From Thermoplasmata archaeon (GTDB taxonomy: Archaea > Thermoplasmatota > B47-G6), in assembly GCA_003663585.1 (NCBI GenBank), contig QMTU01000003.1:1-19881 (forward strand): DNA of 19,881 nt. The letters are read 5' to 3'. This document shows positions 6,959 through 14,405 of the stretch, one piece after another. Below the pieces are notes generated by a model, which did no database searches, was not told the DNA's origin, and saw nothing but the letters and a program-made list of their open reading frames with translations. Numbering within the stretch: position 1 is the first letter of the stretch; each line of letters starts with the position of its first letter. Both the position numbers and the translations under genes were made by a program.

Positions 6959-8230
6959 GTGACAGGAGTGAGCTTCGACCCTGTGATTGCTATTCAGAAA
7001 ATCCTAGTTTCGTTTCTCATGGGCTTTCTAATAGGGCTTGAAAGAGAGAGGAGGGGAGCTAAGAGGTTCATGATAGCTGGTGTTAGAACTTTTCCATTAG
7101 TTAGTGTTAGTGGAACTGTTGTATACATAATTTCAGAGGAGATCGGTAATTACATGTTAATCATAATTGGTTTGCTTTTCTCCATTGCATTAGCAATTCT
7201 TATAGCATATATCCACTATTCAATGGGGGTTCCTGGCCTCACAACGAGTACAATAGCATTTTCTACGTTCCTCGTTGGAATACTTGTCGGCATGGGACAA
7301 ATAGCTGTTGCTGCAGTTATAACGGTAGTAACAGTACTGTTGGGACTGGAGCGCTCTTTATTTAAGTCTATAGCTGAGAACATATCTCAGAGTGAGCTGG
7401 TAGAAGCCCTCGAGTTTATAGTCATAGCTCTTATAATTTACCCGCTATTACCCTCAGGGAAAATCTACGGGCTTATAGATCTACAGTGGTATGTTTACAT
7501 AATTATAGTAATCTCAATACTTTCCTTCATGTCCTTTATTGCGATGAGAGTTCTTGGCGTAAGGGGTGGTTCTATAATCTCGGCACTATTAGGAGGGCTT
7601 GTTAACTCAGAGGCAACAACTCTAAGCCTTGCTACAAGACTTGGAGCAGATCCATCATTGAAAAGAACTCTTATTGCAGGCGTTTTAGTGACAAATACAA
7701 CAATGCTCTTGAGGAATGTAATAATAGCCATGTTTTCGATTAGGGGAGTAAATGAATACATAGGCCATTACTTTGGCATAATACTGCCAACTATAATGAC
7801 GTCTCTTGTGATATCATGCTACTATGTTACTAAGACTATGGGAGAAAAGGCAAGGGCAATTAGAATTGAAATTGAGTCGCCCTTAGGTTTAAAGAATGCT
7901 ATAAAGTTCTCTCTCATATTCCTTGTGCTGTATGTTTTAACAGCTCTTGTTGTTAGCAGGTTTAGAGAGGCAATATATGTTCTTGCAATAGGAGGAGTGG
8001 TGTCCGGAGCTGCAGTTATCAGCAGCATAGCCTTGATGAGCGCTAGCGGGCTTTTAGATCTAAAAACTGCTGTAATAGTGTCCTCACTTGCTACAATATT
8101 GAGCTATGCTGATAAAATATTCTATGTAAACCCTGCGGGACGCGAGCTAATAAAAGCAGTATCTAAGACTGTTCTGATAGGAATTGCACCCTCCTTAATA
8201 GTGTTAATCTATTACTCGTTTATCCTATAG
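6959..8230 (+). CDS. MgtC/SapB-DUF4010 family membrane protein
   Basis: A 423-aa protein with about 11-12 predicted membrane helices. The N-terminal part is an MgtC/SapB domain with the family hallmarks GLERERRG (residues 26-33) and GVRTFPL (41-47). From about residue 185 onward lies the DUF4010-type domain, including GGLVNSEATTLSLATR. This is the COG3174 arrangement. MgtC proteins are linked to growth at low Mg2+ and ATP-synthase control in bacteria; the archaeal two-domain form has no settled function. The start is GTG 6959 or GTG 6968. A TATA-like AAAAGTTTAATA at 6919-6930 would start transcription near 6951, making the mRNA nearly leaderless. It follows the pyrophosphatase by 68 bp and probably has its own promoter. 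Confidence 0.85.
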   Translation: MTGVSFDPVIAIQKILVSFLMGFLIGLERERRGAKRFMIAGVRTFPLVSVSGTVVYIISEEIGNYMLIIIGLLFSIALAILIAYIHYSMGVPGLTTSTIAFSTFLVGILVGMGQIAVAAVITVVTVLLGLERSLFKSIAENISQSELVEALEFIVIALIIYPLLPSGKIYGLIDLQWYVYIIIVISILSFMSFIAMRVLGVRGGSIISALLGGLVNSEATTLSLATRLGADPSLKRTLIAGVLVTNTTMLLRNVIIAMFSIRGVNEYIGHYFGIILPTIMTSLVISCYYVTKTMGEKARAIRIEIESPLGLKNAIKFSLIFLVLYVLTALVVSRFREAIYVLAIGGVVSGAAVISSIALMSASGLLDLKTAVIVSSLATILSYADKIFYVNPAGRELIKAVSKTVLIGIAPSLIVLIYYSFIL

Positions 8231-8349
8231 AGCATTGAAAGCATATTGCAATCAAAATCTTGAAAAACCAAACTTAACTGAGTAATAATGCTATTGTACT
8301 TCTTGTGAGGACCTAGCGATAGTTCACCGTAACGTTAGGAGGAGATGGC

Positions 8350-9597
8350 ATGAAGGCTTGGAAAAATGTGCTCCTAGACACCATTTTGATTACGTTTGGC
8401 CTCAGTACGCTAAGTCTTATGAGCGTTGCAGAAAGAATAATAACAGAGTACTATCACATAACATCTGATGTGTACTACTATCAACACATAGCATACGTTG
8501 TAGGATTGTTTTTTGCATTTCTTTTAGGCAGTACAAGGATATATCAAGGAAGCTTTAGAAGAGCTGTTTTTACTGCAATAAGCTTTGCAGCAATACCTCA
8601 GATTGCAATCCCGTATGTGTCAAATTGGTGGGTAGTCGTAGCCTTAAGGTTCATTCAGGGATTTGTGATATCCCTAGTTCCTCTCTTTAGCACTCAGGTA
8701 GGCAGACTTTTTGTCGCTGAAAGACCTTTTGCTAAGGGAATAATCCTTTCAGGGATATTCTGGGGAGGACTGCTTGGTGGAATTTATGCAAAAGTCCTAA
8801 TAGGATACATTGGATGGAGGCTCACGTTTGTTGTCACAGGTCTTGCAATGTATCTCGTATTTGCGCTTTGGTATGCCTTCACGGAGGATTTCACGATAAT
8901 CAGTGAGAGGGAGAAAGTGAAGGAATCCCCGTTCAAGATGGCCTTTACTTGGGTTTTGGGATTTACGTTCTTCCCAGCGCTTTGGGTAATATTCACCATT
9001 GTAGGCTTTGTAGCGTCTGTAGGATACTCGATGAACTGGAGCAAGTCTATGGTTTACGATATCAACAGCACTTTGAACATATCAAAGGCCCTTTGGTCCA
9101 TAGTCATGGGATACGTCGGCTATGTGCTCTCAAGAAGGAGACCAGACCCCAAAGGGCTCTTTAGAGCTATTGTCATAGTCATGATAATTTCATATGCCAT
9201 AAGCTTTGTGGGAATACTTATGCTCTCTAAGGGGCTTCTCAGCAACTCATATAACCTTGTATTGCTTTCTACAGTGCTTGTAGGAGCTATTCAGGGAACA
9301 GGTCCAGCATTTTGGACCTCTGCGCCTGCGGTATATCCAAAGGAAATATATCCGCGTGCATCATTTGCCCTTGGTCTAATATCCAACTCAGCAAATGCTA
9401 TAGCTCCAATAGTAACAGATGTAGCTCGCTATTATAGTCTAATTCTTGCTCTAGGAGAGCTCTCTGCAATGCCTATTCTTGGAATAATAGTACTAGTTAT
9501 ATGCAGTCGTATGAGACTTCCTATAGAAAAAGAGACTATTTCGTTAGATAAGTACAATAGTACTCTTGGTAATCCTGGAAACGAAACATTTAAATAA
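8350..9597 (+). CDS. Major facilitator superfamily transporter
   Basis: A 415-aa protein with about 12 membrane helices in two halves and a longer central loop (TEDFTIISEREKVKES, around residue 178-193), the standard MFS layout. After helix 2 there is a motif-A-like turn (GSTRIYQGSFRRAV). After helix 3 the RFIQGF segment matches the conserved R..qG of helix 4. The ligand cannot be read, and the overall look is nearest to CynX/NimT-type or drug/anion porters. The start ATG follows GGAGGAG by 5 nt. The last codons (ACATTTAAATAA) double as a good TATA box for whatever is transcribed from the GC-rich island immediately downstream. Confidence 0.88.
   Translation: MKAWKNVLLDTILITFGLSTLSLMSVAERIITEYYHITSDVYYYQHIAYVVGLFFAFLLGSTRIYQGSFRRAVFTAISFAAIPQIAIPYVSNWWVVVALRFIQGFVISLVPLFSTQVGRLFVAERPFAKGIILSGIFWGGLLGGIYAKVLIGYIGWRLTFVVTGLAMYLVFALWYAFTEDFTIISEREKVKESPFKMAFTWVLGFTFFPALWVIFTIVGFVASVGYSMNWSKSMVYDINSTLNISKALWSIVMGYVGYVLSRRRPDPKGLFRAIVIVMIISYAISFVGILMLSKGLLSNSYNLVLLSTVLVGAIQGTGPAFWTSAPAVYPKEIYPRASFALGLISNSANAIAPIVTDVARYYSLILALGELSAMPILGIIVLVICSRMRLPIEKETISLDKYNSTLGNPGNETFK
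9587..9597 (+). promoter_or_regulatory. TATA-like box at the 3' end of the MFS gene
   Basis: CATTTAAATAA overlaps the stop codon of the MFS gene. It predicts a transcription start near 9617-9620, exactly where the self-complementary GC-rich island begins. It could be chance, since the bases also encode the end of the protein. Confidence 0.35.
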
Positions 9598-9618
9598 GGG
9601 AGGAATAGAACATTAAGT

Positions 9619-9800
9619 GAGCCGCCTCGATGACGGCAGGATAGCCAGCAGAGGCAGGATAATACATCCCTCGTAAGGCGGGCTCCGTGGTGCCCGTCAA
9701 TGTCGCCTCCAATGACGTGCTGATAATGATGAAGCGCGAGAGGGGGAAGCCCGCGTCCGTTGCTAAAGTTTTCGTAGTTGCTTAAATATAGGACGCGGGC
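9619..9800 (+). ncRNA. Candidate structured non-coding RNA (GC-rich island)
   Basis: About 180 bp of markedly GC-rich DNA in an AT-rich genome, without a convincing ORF. GC-richness in a thermophile's intergenic DNA is a known sign of stable RNA genes. Visible pairing: 9619-9627 (GAGCCGCCT) with 9676-9685 (AGGCGGGCTC, one bulged G); the alternative 9679-9683 with 9692-9696 (CGGGC/GCCCG); 9715-9719 with 9733-9738 (weak); and a perfect 10-bp pair at 9749-9758 with 9791-9800. TATA-like boxes exist for both directions (9587-9597 plus strand; 9780-9790 minus strand), so the strand is uncertain. It does not match tRNA, 5S, SRP or RNase P RNA as I know them. Confidence 0.4.
9749..9800. repeat. Perfect 10-bp inverted repeat around a TATA-like core
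   Basis: GCCCGCGTCC (9749-9758) and GGACGCGGGC (9791-9800) are exact inverted copies separated by 32 bp. The spacer is AT-rich and ends in CTTAAATATA, which reads as a TATA-like element on both strands. It may be the terminal stem of the candidate RNA or a pair of protein-binding half sites flanking a promoter. Confidence 0.75.
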
Positions 9801-9801
9801 A

Positions 9802-9817
9802 ATCACAAGCAGGTGAT
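9802..9817 (-). terminator. Short hairpin after the glutaredoxin-like gene
   Basis: ATCAC (9802-9806) and GTGAT (9813-9817) pair with a 6-nt loop, starting 3 bases beyond the stop of the minus-strand gene. It may protect the mRNA 3' end; the pairing is short and could be chance. Confidence 0.25.
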
Positions 9818-9819
9818 CT

Positions 9820-10164
9820 CTAGCTTTTTTCCAAATATTCTATTATTTTATTTTCAAGCTCTTCAGGATTTGGCACTCCAATGAACTCGACGTTGTCATT
9901 TATTAATATCGTAGGAGTTCCCATTATATTGTGTTTAATGGCCTTTTCCCTACCGTATGGTGTTACTACGCTAACTTCTCTAACCTCTACCTCTGGGTAT
10001 TTTTTAGCGATATTATTGGCTATTCTAACTGCTATAGGGCAATAGGGGCATCTAGGAGACGTTATTATTTCAATTTGAACTTTCCTTTTAGCTCTCTTAG
10101 AGCGCGTCATGAGCTCCTGAAGAAGACGATTCCTTATGATTTTCAGCTCCAGATCATCTTCCAT
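9820..10164 (-). CDS. Glutaredoxin/thioredoxin-like protein (CPYC)
   Basis: A 114-aa thioredoxin-fold protein. About 25 basic, helical N-terminal residues precede the fold. The redox motif is CPYC (residues 39-42) after the first strand IEIITSPR, and the cis-proline is in MGTPT (81-85). The rest ends with the usual helix (NPEELENKIIEYLEKS). This is the small archaeal glutaredoxin-like group related to the C-terminal half of protein disulfide oxidoreductases. It probably reduces disulfides in the cytoplasm. ATG 10164 is chosen because GGTGAG lies just before it; GTG codons at 10173 and 10176 are alternatives. The GTTAAAAAG box at 10197-10205 gives a short or absent leader. It lies downstream of nucS in the same orientation, 67 bp away. 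Confidence 0.88.
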   Translation of the reverse strand: MEDDLELKIIRNRLLQELMTRSKRAKRKVQIEIITSPRCPYCPIAVRIANNIAKKYPEVEVREVSVVTPYGREKAIKHNIMGTPTILINDNVEFIGVPNPEELENKIIEYLEKS

Positions 10165-10196
10165 GTATCTCACCACTAATTTTGATTAACAGTAAC

Positions 10197-10205
10197 CTTT
10201 TTAAC
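10197..10205 (-). promoter_or_regulatory. TATA box for the glutaredoxin-like gene
   Basis: Read on the minus strand this is GTTAAAAAG. Transcription would start near 10175, only about 10 nt before ATG 10164, so the gene can be transcribed independently of nucS. Confidence 0.45.
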
Positions 10206-10231
10206 TTATTGGTAATCATTATAGCATAATA

Positions 10232-11029
10232 TTACTCGGTTTTGTTTTCATAGTCGTCCATGTAGTCAAGAAGTTTCTTACTCCTAACACCCCGCCCATC
10301 ATGCGTCCTTGGAACTTTTGGAGGCTCTAGCTTTTTGTACTCAAGTCCATATTTTCTTACTAAGGCTAGTGCACTTTCTGTTATCCTTGGAGCAATTAGG
10401 ATTCCTCTTATATCTCTCCTTGTGAGATTTTTCATTGCTTCTACATACCTTCTGAGCTGACTTACAGATTGGAGTCCTGCAGACGATCTTTTTAACTCTA
10501 TAACTACAAGTCTACCTTCTTTATCCTCTCCTAGGACATCTATTATTCCAAATGGTGTTTGATATTCAAGCTTAAGAACTTTAAAACCTTTTTCAATGAC
10601 TTCTGGATTTCTATAAATTAGCTCAGCAAGATCTCGTTCTGTGCCAGAGATCTCTAGAGCATAGGGATCAATAGCGTCATAAATTGCTATTAAATAAATT
10701 TCAAGGCACTCAACAATTATGATCTCATATGGATTGTACCTTATGCTTTTTATAACAAGCCTTCCATTCCTTTCGTACGCTCGTATTGTGCTCCCAGGTG
10801 GCTGCCAGTTTACAGGCTCTCTTTTTATTTTTTTGTGAATTATAAGAGTACCATCAGGTTTTATTATGAGGACTCTATCTCCAGGGCCTATATCACTTAA
10901 AGCACGCCCCTCATAGTGAATTATACAATTAGCTAAGATTATTATCACTTCTCCCCTTACAAATGACTGCTCTATAATATTGCTAGCATCTCTTGCCTTA
11001 ATGTTGCTAAAAACATCCACTCTACTCAT
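10232..11029 (-). CDS. nucS: Endonuclease NucS / EndoMS (mismatch-specific)
   Basis: A 265-aa protein of the NucS/EndoMS family, which cuts both strands at mismatched bases and serves archaea and actinobacteria that lack MutS-MutL. The N-terminal half is the DNA-binding and dimer domain; Arg42, Arg70 and Trp75 fall at the positions I recall for the DNA-binding residues of Pyrococcus abyssi NucS. The C-terminal half is the RecB-like nuclease: GIIDVLGED (Asp164), VIELKR (Glu178, Lys180) and QLRRYVEAM (from 191). No catalytic residue is missing. The C-terminus extends into a charged tail that may bind PCNA. I chose ATG 11029; a GTG at 11041 would add four residues. No clear Shine-Dalgarno is seen. 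It is divergent from cysS across 163 bp. Confidence 0.93.
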   Translation of the reverse strand: MSRVDVFSNIKARDASNIIEQSFVRGEVIIILANCIIHYEGRALSDIGPGDRVLIIKPDGTLIIHKKIKREPVNWQPPGSTIRAYERNGRLVIKSIRYNPYEIIIVECLEIYLIAIYDAIDPYALEISGTERDLAELIYRNPEVIEKGFKVLKLEYQTPFGIIDVLGEDKEGRLVVIELKRSSAGLQSVSQLRRYVEAMKNLTRRDIRGILIAPRITESALALVRKYGLEYKKLEPPKVPRTHDGRGVRSKKLLDYMDDYENKTE

Positions 11030-11192
11030 TGCACAACACACTTTTCAAGAGCTAGATGTAGTTTTGAGGTATATCACACATCAAACTAATTAAGTAAGTA
11101 TTATAATCCCTTACAATCAACACTCCTATAAACTTCCACATATTTGAAATACATAATGCAGCATAAAAGGATACCTAATCCTGTGAGGCCTT

Positions 11193-12632
11193 ATGAATAG
11201 GATTTACATCTTTAACACGCTTACTGGGAGAAAGGAACCATTTGAACCCTTAGAGAAGAACAGAGTCAAAATGTACGTCTGTGGACCTACAGTTTACGAT
11301 GACGTCCACATAGGGCATGCTAGGACGTTTATATTTTTTGACTTCGTGAGAAAGTTCCTCGAGTACGTAGGATATGACGTAAGATATGTCTTGAACATTA
11401 CTGACGTGGACGATAAGATAATAAGAGCAGCTAGAGAGCGTGGAATATCTTCACTAGATTACGCAGAAGAGTACACAAGGAGATTTCTTGAGGATTACTT
11501 AGCCTTAAAGCTAAGACCTCCAGATGTATTTCCAAGAGTAACAAAACACATTGAGGAAATTATAGATTTCATTCAAAAGCTTATTGATAAGAATTTTGCG
11601 TATACGGCTCCTGATGGTGTTTATTATAGAGTAAAGGCGTTTAAGGGATATGGGAAGCTATCAAAGAGAAGCTTAGAGGAGATGCTTGTTGGAGCAAGGG
11701 TAGAGGTCTCAGAGGGTAAGAAAGACCCTCTGGACTTTGCGCTTTGGAAGGCAAAAAAGAAAGAGGAAGACGTGTGCTGGAGCTCTCCTTGGGGCTCTGG
11801 AAGACCAGGATGGCACATAGAGTGTTCAGTTATGTCCATGAAGTACCTGGGAGAGCAGTTCGACATACATGGTGGAGGATCTGATCTAATATTCCCTCAT
11901 CATGAGAATGAGATTGCACAGTCAGAGGCCCTTACAGGAAAGGTTCCAGCGAGATATTGGATACATGTGGGCATGCTTCAGATATCCGGAGAAAAGATGT
12001 CAAAGTCTCTGGGCAATATAATAAAAATAAGGGATATACTCAGAAGGTATTCTCCAGAGGTTGTGAAGTTTTATGTGCTTAATACGCATTATAGAAAGCC
12101 TGTTGACTACACAGAGGAATCCTTGGAGGAGGCTAAGAAGACACTTGATATAGTTGTTAGAGCTTATGATGCATTAGGGACGCTGATATCTTCTGGAGAT
12201 TATAAGCACTCATTTAGGATTACTGACGAGGAAATGAATATACTCTACAGCATACGTGGTACAAAAGATAGAGTCCTAGATGCTCTGAGTGACGACTTTA
12301 ACACCAGAGAAGCCTTAAAGGAGTTAATGAGGCTCTCAAAAGACGTATATCAAGCAATCGTAGACGATAAGATAAAATCTTTGACCGTAGCATTCCAGCT
12401 GAGAGAGTTCATAGGAGATCTTTCGAATTTATTTGGCATACTTGAGGAGAAGCCCATAAGCGAGGAGCATGAGATATTGGCAAGGGTTATTGAGGAAATA
12501 TTAAAGCTAAGAGAGGAATTTAGAAAGGTAAAGAACTGGGAAGTTGCTGATGCTATAAGAGCTGCTTTAAATAGGGCTGGGATACACGTGGACGACACCA
12601 GGAGAGGACCCGTATGGAGGATTATAAGATGA
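11193..12632 (+). CDS. cysS: Cysteinyl-tRNA synthetase
   Basis: A 479-aa class I synthetase that charges tRNA-Cys. The first zinc cysteine is Cys30 in YVCGPTVYD, the HIGH motif is HIGH at residues 39-42, and the remaining zinc ligands lie in the WHIECSVM and HHENEIAQ stretches. KMSKS is at 268-272. The C-terminal helical anticodon-binding region follows to the end. Length is normal for the family. The ATG follows GAGG by 4 nt. Its TGA overlaps the next gene's ATG (ATGA), so it leads an operon of cysS, deoxyhypusine synthase, comB-like and serS. It shares a divergent promoter region with nucS, where CCTATAAAC near 11126 is a possible TATA box. Confidence 0.98.
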   Translation: MNRIYIFNTLTGRKEPFEPLEKNRVKMYVCGPTVYDDVHIGHARTFIFFDFVRKFLEYVGYDVRYVLNITDVDDKIIRAARERGISSLDYAEEYTRRFLEDYLALKLRPPDVFPRVTKHIEEIIDFIQKLIDKNFAYTAPDGVYYRVKAFKGYGKLSKRSLEEMLVGARVEVSEGKKDPLDFALWKAKKKEEDVCWSSPWGSGRPGWHIECSVMSMKYLGEQFDIHGGGSDLIFPHHENEIAQSEALTGKVPARYWIHVGMLQISGEKMSKSLGNIIKIRDILRRYSPEVVKFYVLNTHYRKPVDYTEESLEEAKKTLDIVVRAYDALGTLISSGDYKHSFRITDEEMNILYSIRGTKDRVLDALSDDFNTREALKELMRLSKDVYQAIVDDKIKSLTVAFQLREFIGDLSNLFGILEEKPISEEHEILARVIEEILKLREEFRKVKNWEVADAIRAALNRAGIHVDDTRRGPVWRIIR

Positions 12633-13615
12633 GAAGAGAAGAGCTCCTTACGTCACCTGTTAAAGATGTTGTCCTAAAGGAGGGAGTTAAGGTTTCAGAG
12701 TTTATAGATTCCCTTGAGTGTGTTGGAGGATTCACCGCTAAAAAGCTTTGGGTTGCTGCCAAGATCTTAGAAAGAATGCTTAAAAGCGATGATGCGGTAG
12801 TTTTTCTTTCTTTTCCTGCAGCGATAATGGCCACTGGAATACGAGGCATTATTGTGGATATCGTTAAAAGGGGATTTGTAGACGTTATCATAACAACCTG
12901 TGGAACACTAGATCACGACATAGCAAGAACTCTTTCAGCATATTATGAAGGAGATTTCATGGCAGATGACTCAGTTCTTAGAGAACTTGACATTCACAGG
13001 TTAGGTAGTGTCTTTGTTCCTGTAGAGTCATATGGAAAAACTATTGAGAGTTTTATGAGAACTCTTCTTAGAGAGATCTATGAAAAAGGTAAAAAAACGC
13101 TTTCAACAAAGGAGCTTTCTTGGGAAATTGGAAAAAGGCTTAACTCTAACTCATCACTCTTAACACAGTGTTTCCTGAGGAAGATACCTGTATACGTCCC
13201 TGGAATATCTGACGGAGCTGTAGGTAGCCAAATATGGTTATTCAGACAGACTCATAGGGACTTTACTATAGACATATTCAAGGATGAGGAGGAGCTAGCT
13301 GACATAATATTTGATGCTAAGGAAACTGGAGCTCTTATGATTGGAGGAGGTATTTCAAAACACCATACAATATGGTGGAATCAGTTTAGGGAAGGCCTTG
13401 ACTATGCTGTCTACATAACCACAGCTCCTGAATGGGATGGCAGTCTTTCTGGCGCTAGGATTAGGGAAGCAGTATCATGGGGCAAAGTAAAGCAGTATGC
13501 TAAATATGTTACCGTAGAGGGAGATGCTACGATAATCCTTCCTATACTTCATGCATATCTTATTGATAAGGTTGGCAAGAGACGTGTTAAGAACGTTTTA
13601 GGAGGTGCTCTTTAG
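12629..13615 (+). CDS. Deoxyhypusine synthase
   Basis: A 328-aa NAD-dependent enzyme that transfers the aminobutyl group of spermidine to a lysine of translation factor aIF5A, the first step of hypusine formation. The active-site lysine is Lys244 in GGGISKHH, within the family's most conserved stretch, which continues DYAVYITTAPEWDGSLSGAR and EAVSWGK. NAD-binding elements (TTCGTLDHDIA) are also present. The sequence at the spermidine site has APEWDGS where eukaryotic enzymes have AQEFDGS, a usual archaeal variation. I chose ATG 12629, which overlaps the cysS stop and has GGAGG 8 nt upstream; ATG 12614 would add five residues. It is the second gene of the cysS operon. Confidence 0.95.
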   Translation: MRREELLTSPVKDVVLKEGVKVSEFIDSLECVGGFTAKKLWVAAKILERMLKSDDAVVFLSFPAAIMATGIRGIIVDIVKRGFVDVIITTCGTLDHDIARTLSAYYEGDFMADDSVLRELDIHRLGSVFVPVESYGKTIESFMRTLLREIYEKGKKTLSTKELSWEIGKRLNSNSSLLTQCFLRKIPVYVPGISDGAVGSQIWLFRQTHRDFTIDIFKDEEELADIIFDAKETGALMIGGGISKHHTIWWNQFREGLDYAVYITTAPEWDGSLSGARIREAVSWGKVKQYAKYVTVEGDATIILPILHAYLIDKVGKRRVKNVLGGAL

Positions 13616-13616
13616 G

Positions 13617-14396
13617 ATGAGGGTTCACATTGAGTGGTTACAAGATGGCGCTAGAAATGCCGCAAGACGAGATGATATTATTGTAGTAATAGATGCCTTA
13701 AGATCTGCTGCACTAATAGTAACAGCGCTTTCAAAGGGTATTGAGAGAGTGTTTTTGGCAGCTAACATACATGAGGCACTAAGGATAAAGTCTCTATATG
13801 GAGACGATATGCTAATAGCAGGAGAAGGAGTCGGCATGCCTATTCAGGGGTTTGAGGTAGGGAACTCGCCAATAAAGCTTCTTAAAGTTCTGGAGGAGAG
13901 AAGACCAAGGTATATGGCCATAATAACGGAGGCAACATCTGGCACTAGGACTGTGGATGCCATATTTGCTGAAAATTCAAATGCAACGGTATTTGTTGGA
14001 AGCCCGCTTAATGCGAGCTCTGTAGCAAAGGTCGTTGAGGAATACGTTGAAAAGCTTGAAAAGGATGTTACTTTAGTGTGTTCAGGGTATTTGGGTAAAG
14101 AGTTTGCTTTAGAGGATTTCATGACGGCAGGCCTTATAGCAAGAAGGTTCAAGAGCATAGAATCATTTGATGATAACGTGCTTGCTGCAATGCTCGTGGC
14201 CGAGATGTTTGAGAATGACAGAGATCATTATATGCTCTACCAGGGCAGATCAAAGTCCTATAAAAGGCTTAGTGAGATAGGATCGCAAGAGGACATTGAG
14301 TACTGTCTAGGAAAGGACGTGTACGATACAACCCCGTACGCTGTTTATAGAAGAGAAGGAGGTATGGAGTTAATCTACTTTACGAAGTTCGAGTGA
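13617..14396 (+). CDS. comB: 2-phosphosulfolactate phosphatase family protein (ComB-like)
   Basis: A 259-aa protein of the ComB family, which in methanogens removes phosphate from 2-phosphosulfolactate in coenzyme M synthesis. The family motifs are in order: VVIDALRSAALIVTAL (residues 23-38), GEGVG with GFEVGNSP (69-85), SGTRTV (108-113), LNASSVA (131-137), LVCSG (153-157) and ALEDFMTAGLIA (164-175). The usual TTNGT motif is changed to EATSGT, and the usual VLRAST to ALRSAA. Nothing else in the window points to methanogenesis, so the substrate may be sulfolactate phosphate for another purpose or something different. ATG 13617 follows GGAGGTG by 9 nt, 1 nt after the previous stop. It ends 9 nt before serS. 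Confidence 0.82.
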   Translation: MRVHIEWLQDGARNAARRDDIIVVIDALRSAALIVTALSKGIERVFLAANIHEALRIKSLYGDDMLIAGEGVGMPIQGFEVGNSPIKLLKVLEERRPRYMAIITEATSGTRTVDAIFAENSNATVFVGSPLNASSVAKVVEEYVEKLEKDVTLVCSGYLGKEFALEDFMTAGLIARRFKSIESFDDNVLAAMLVAEMFENDRDHYMLYQGRSKSYKRLSEIGSQEDIEYCLGKDVYDTTPYAVYRREGGMELIYFTKFE

Positions 14397-14405
14397 GGGA
14401 GCACT

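Noticed and set aside
8283..8294. TAATAATGCTAT, also present at 19173-19184
   Set aside because: Only two copies of a low-complexity AT-rich 12-mer; expected by chance in this composition.
9720..9732. CTGA followed by ATGATGA, like D' and C' boxes of a C/D guide RNA
   Set aside because: There is no acceptable C box 10-20 nt upstream and no CTGA D box downstream before the 10-bp stem, so a C/D guide RNA is not supported.
9432..9806. Minus-strand 124-codon ORF across the end of the MFS gene and the GC island
   Set aside because: Its composition (Cys-, His-, Arg- and Ser-rich patches) is unlike neighbouring proteins, and half of it is antisense to the well-supported MFS gene.
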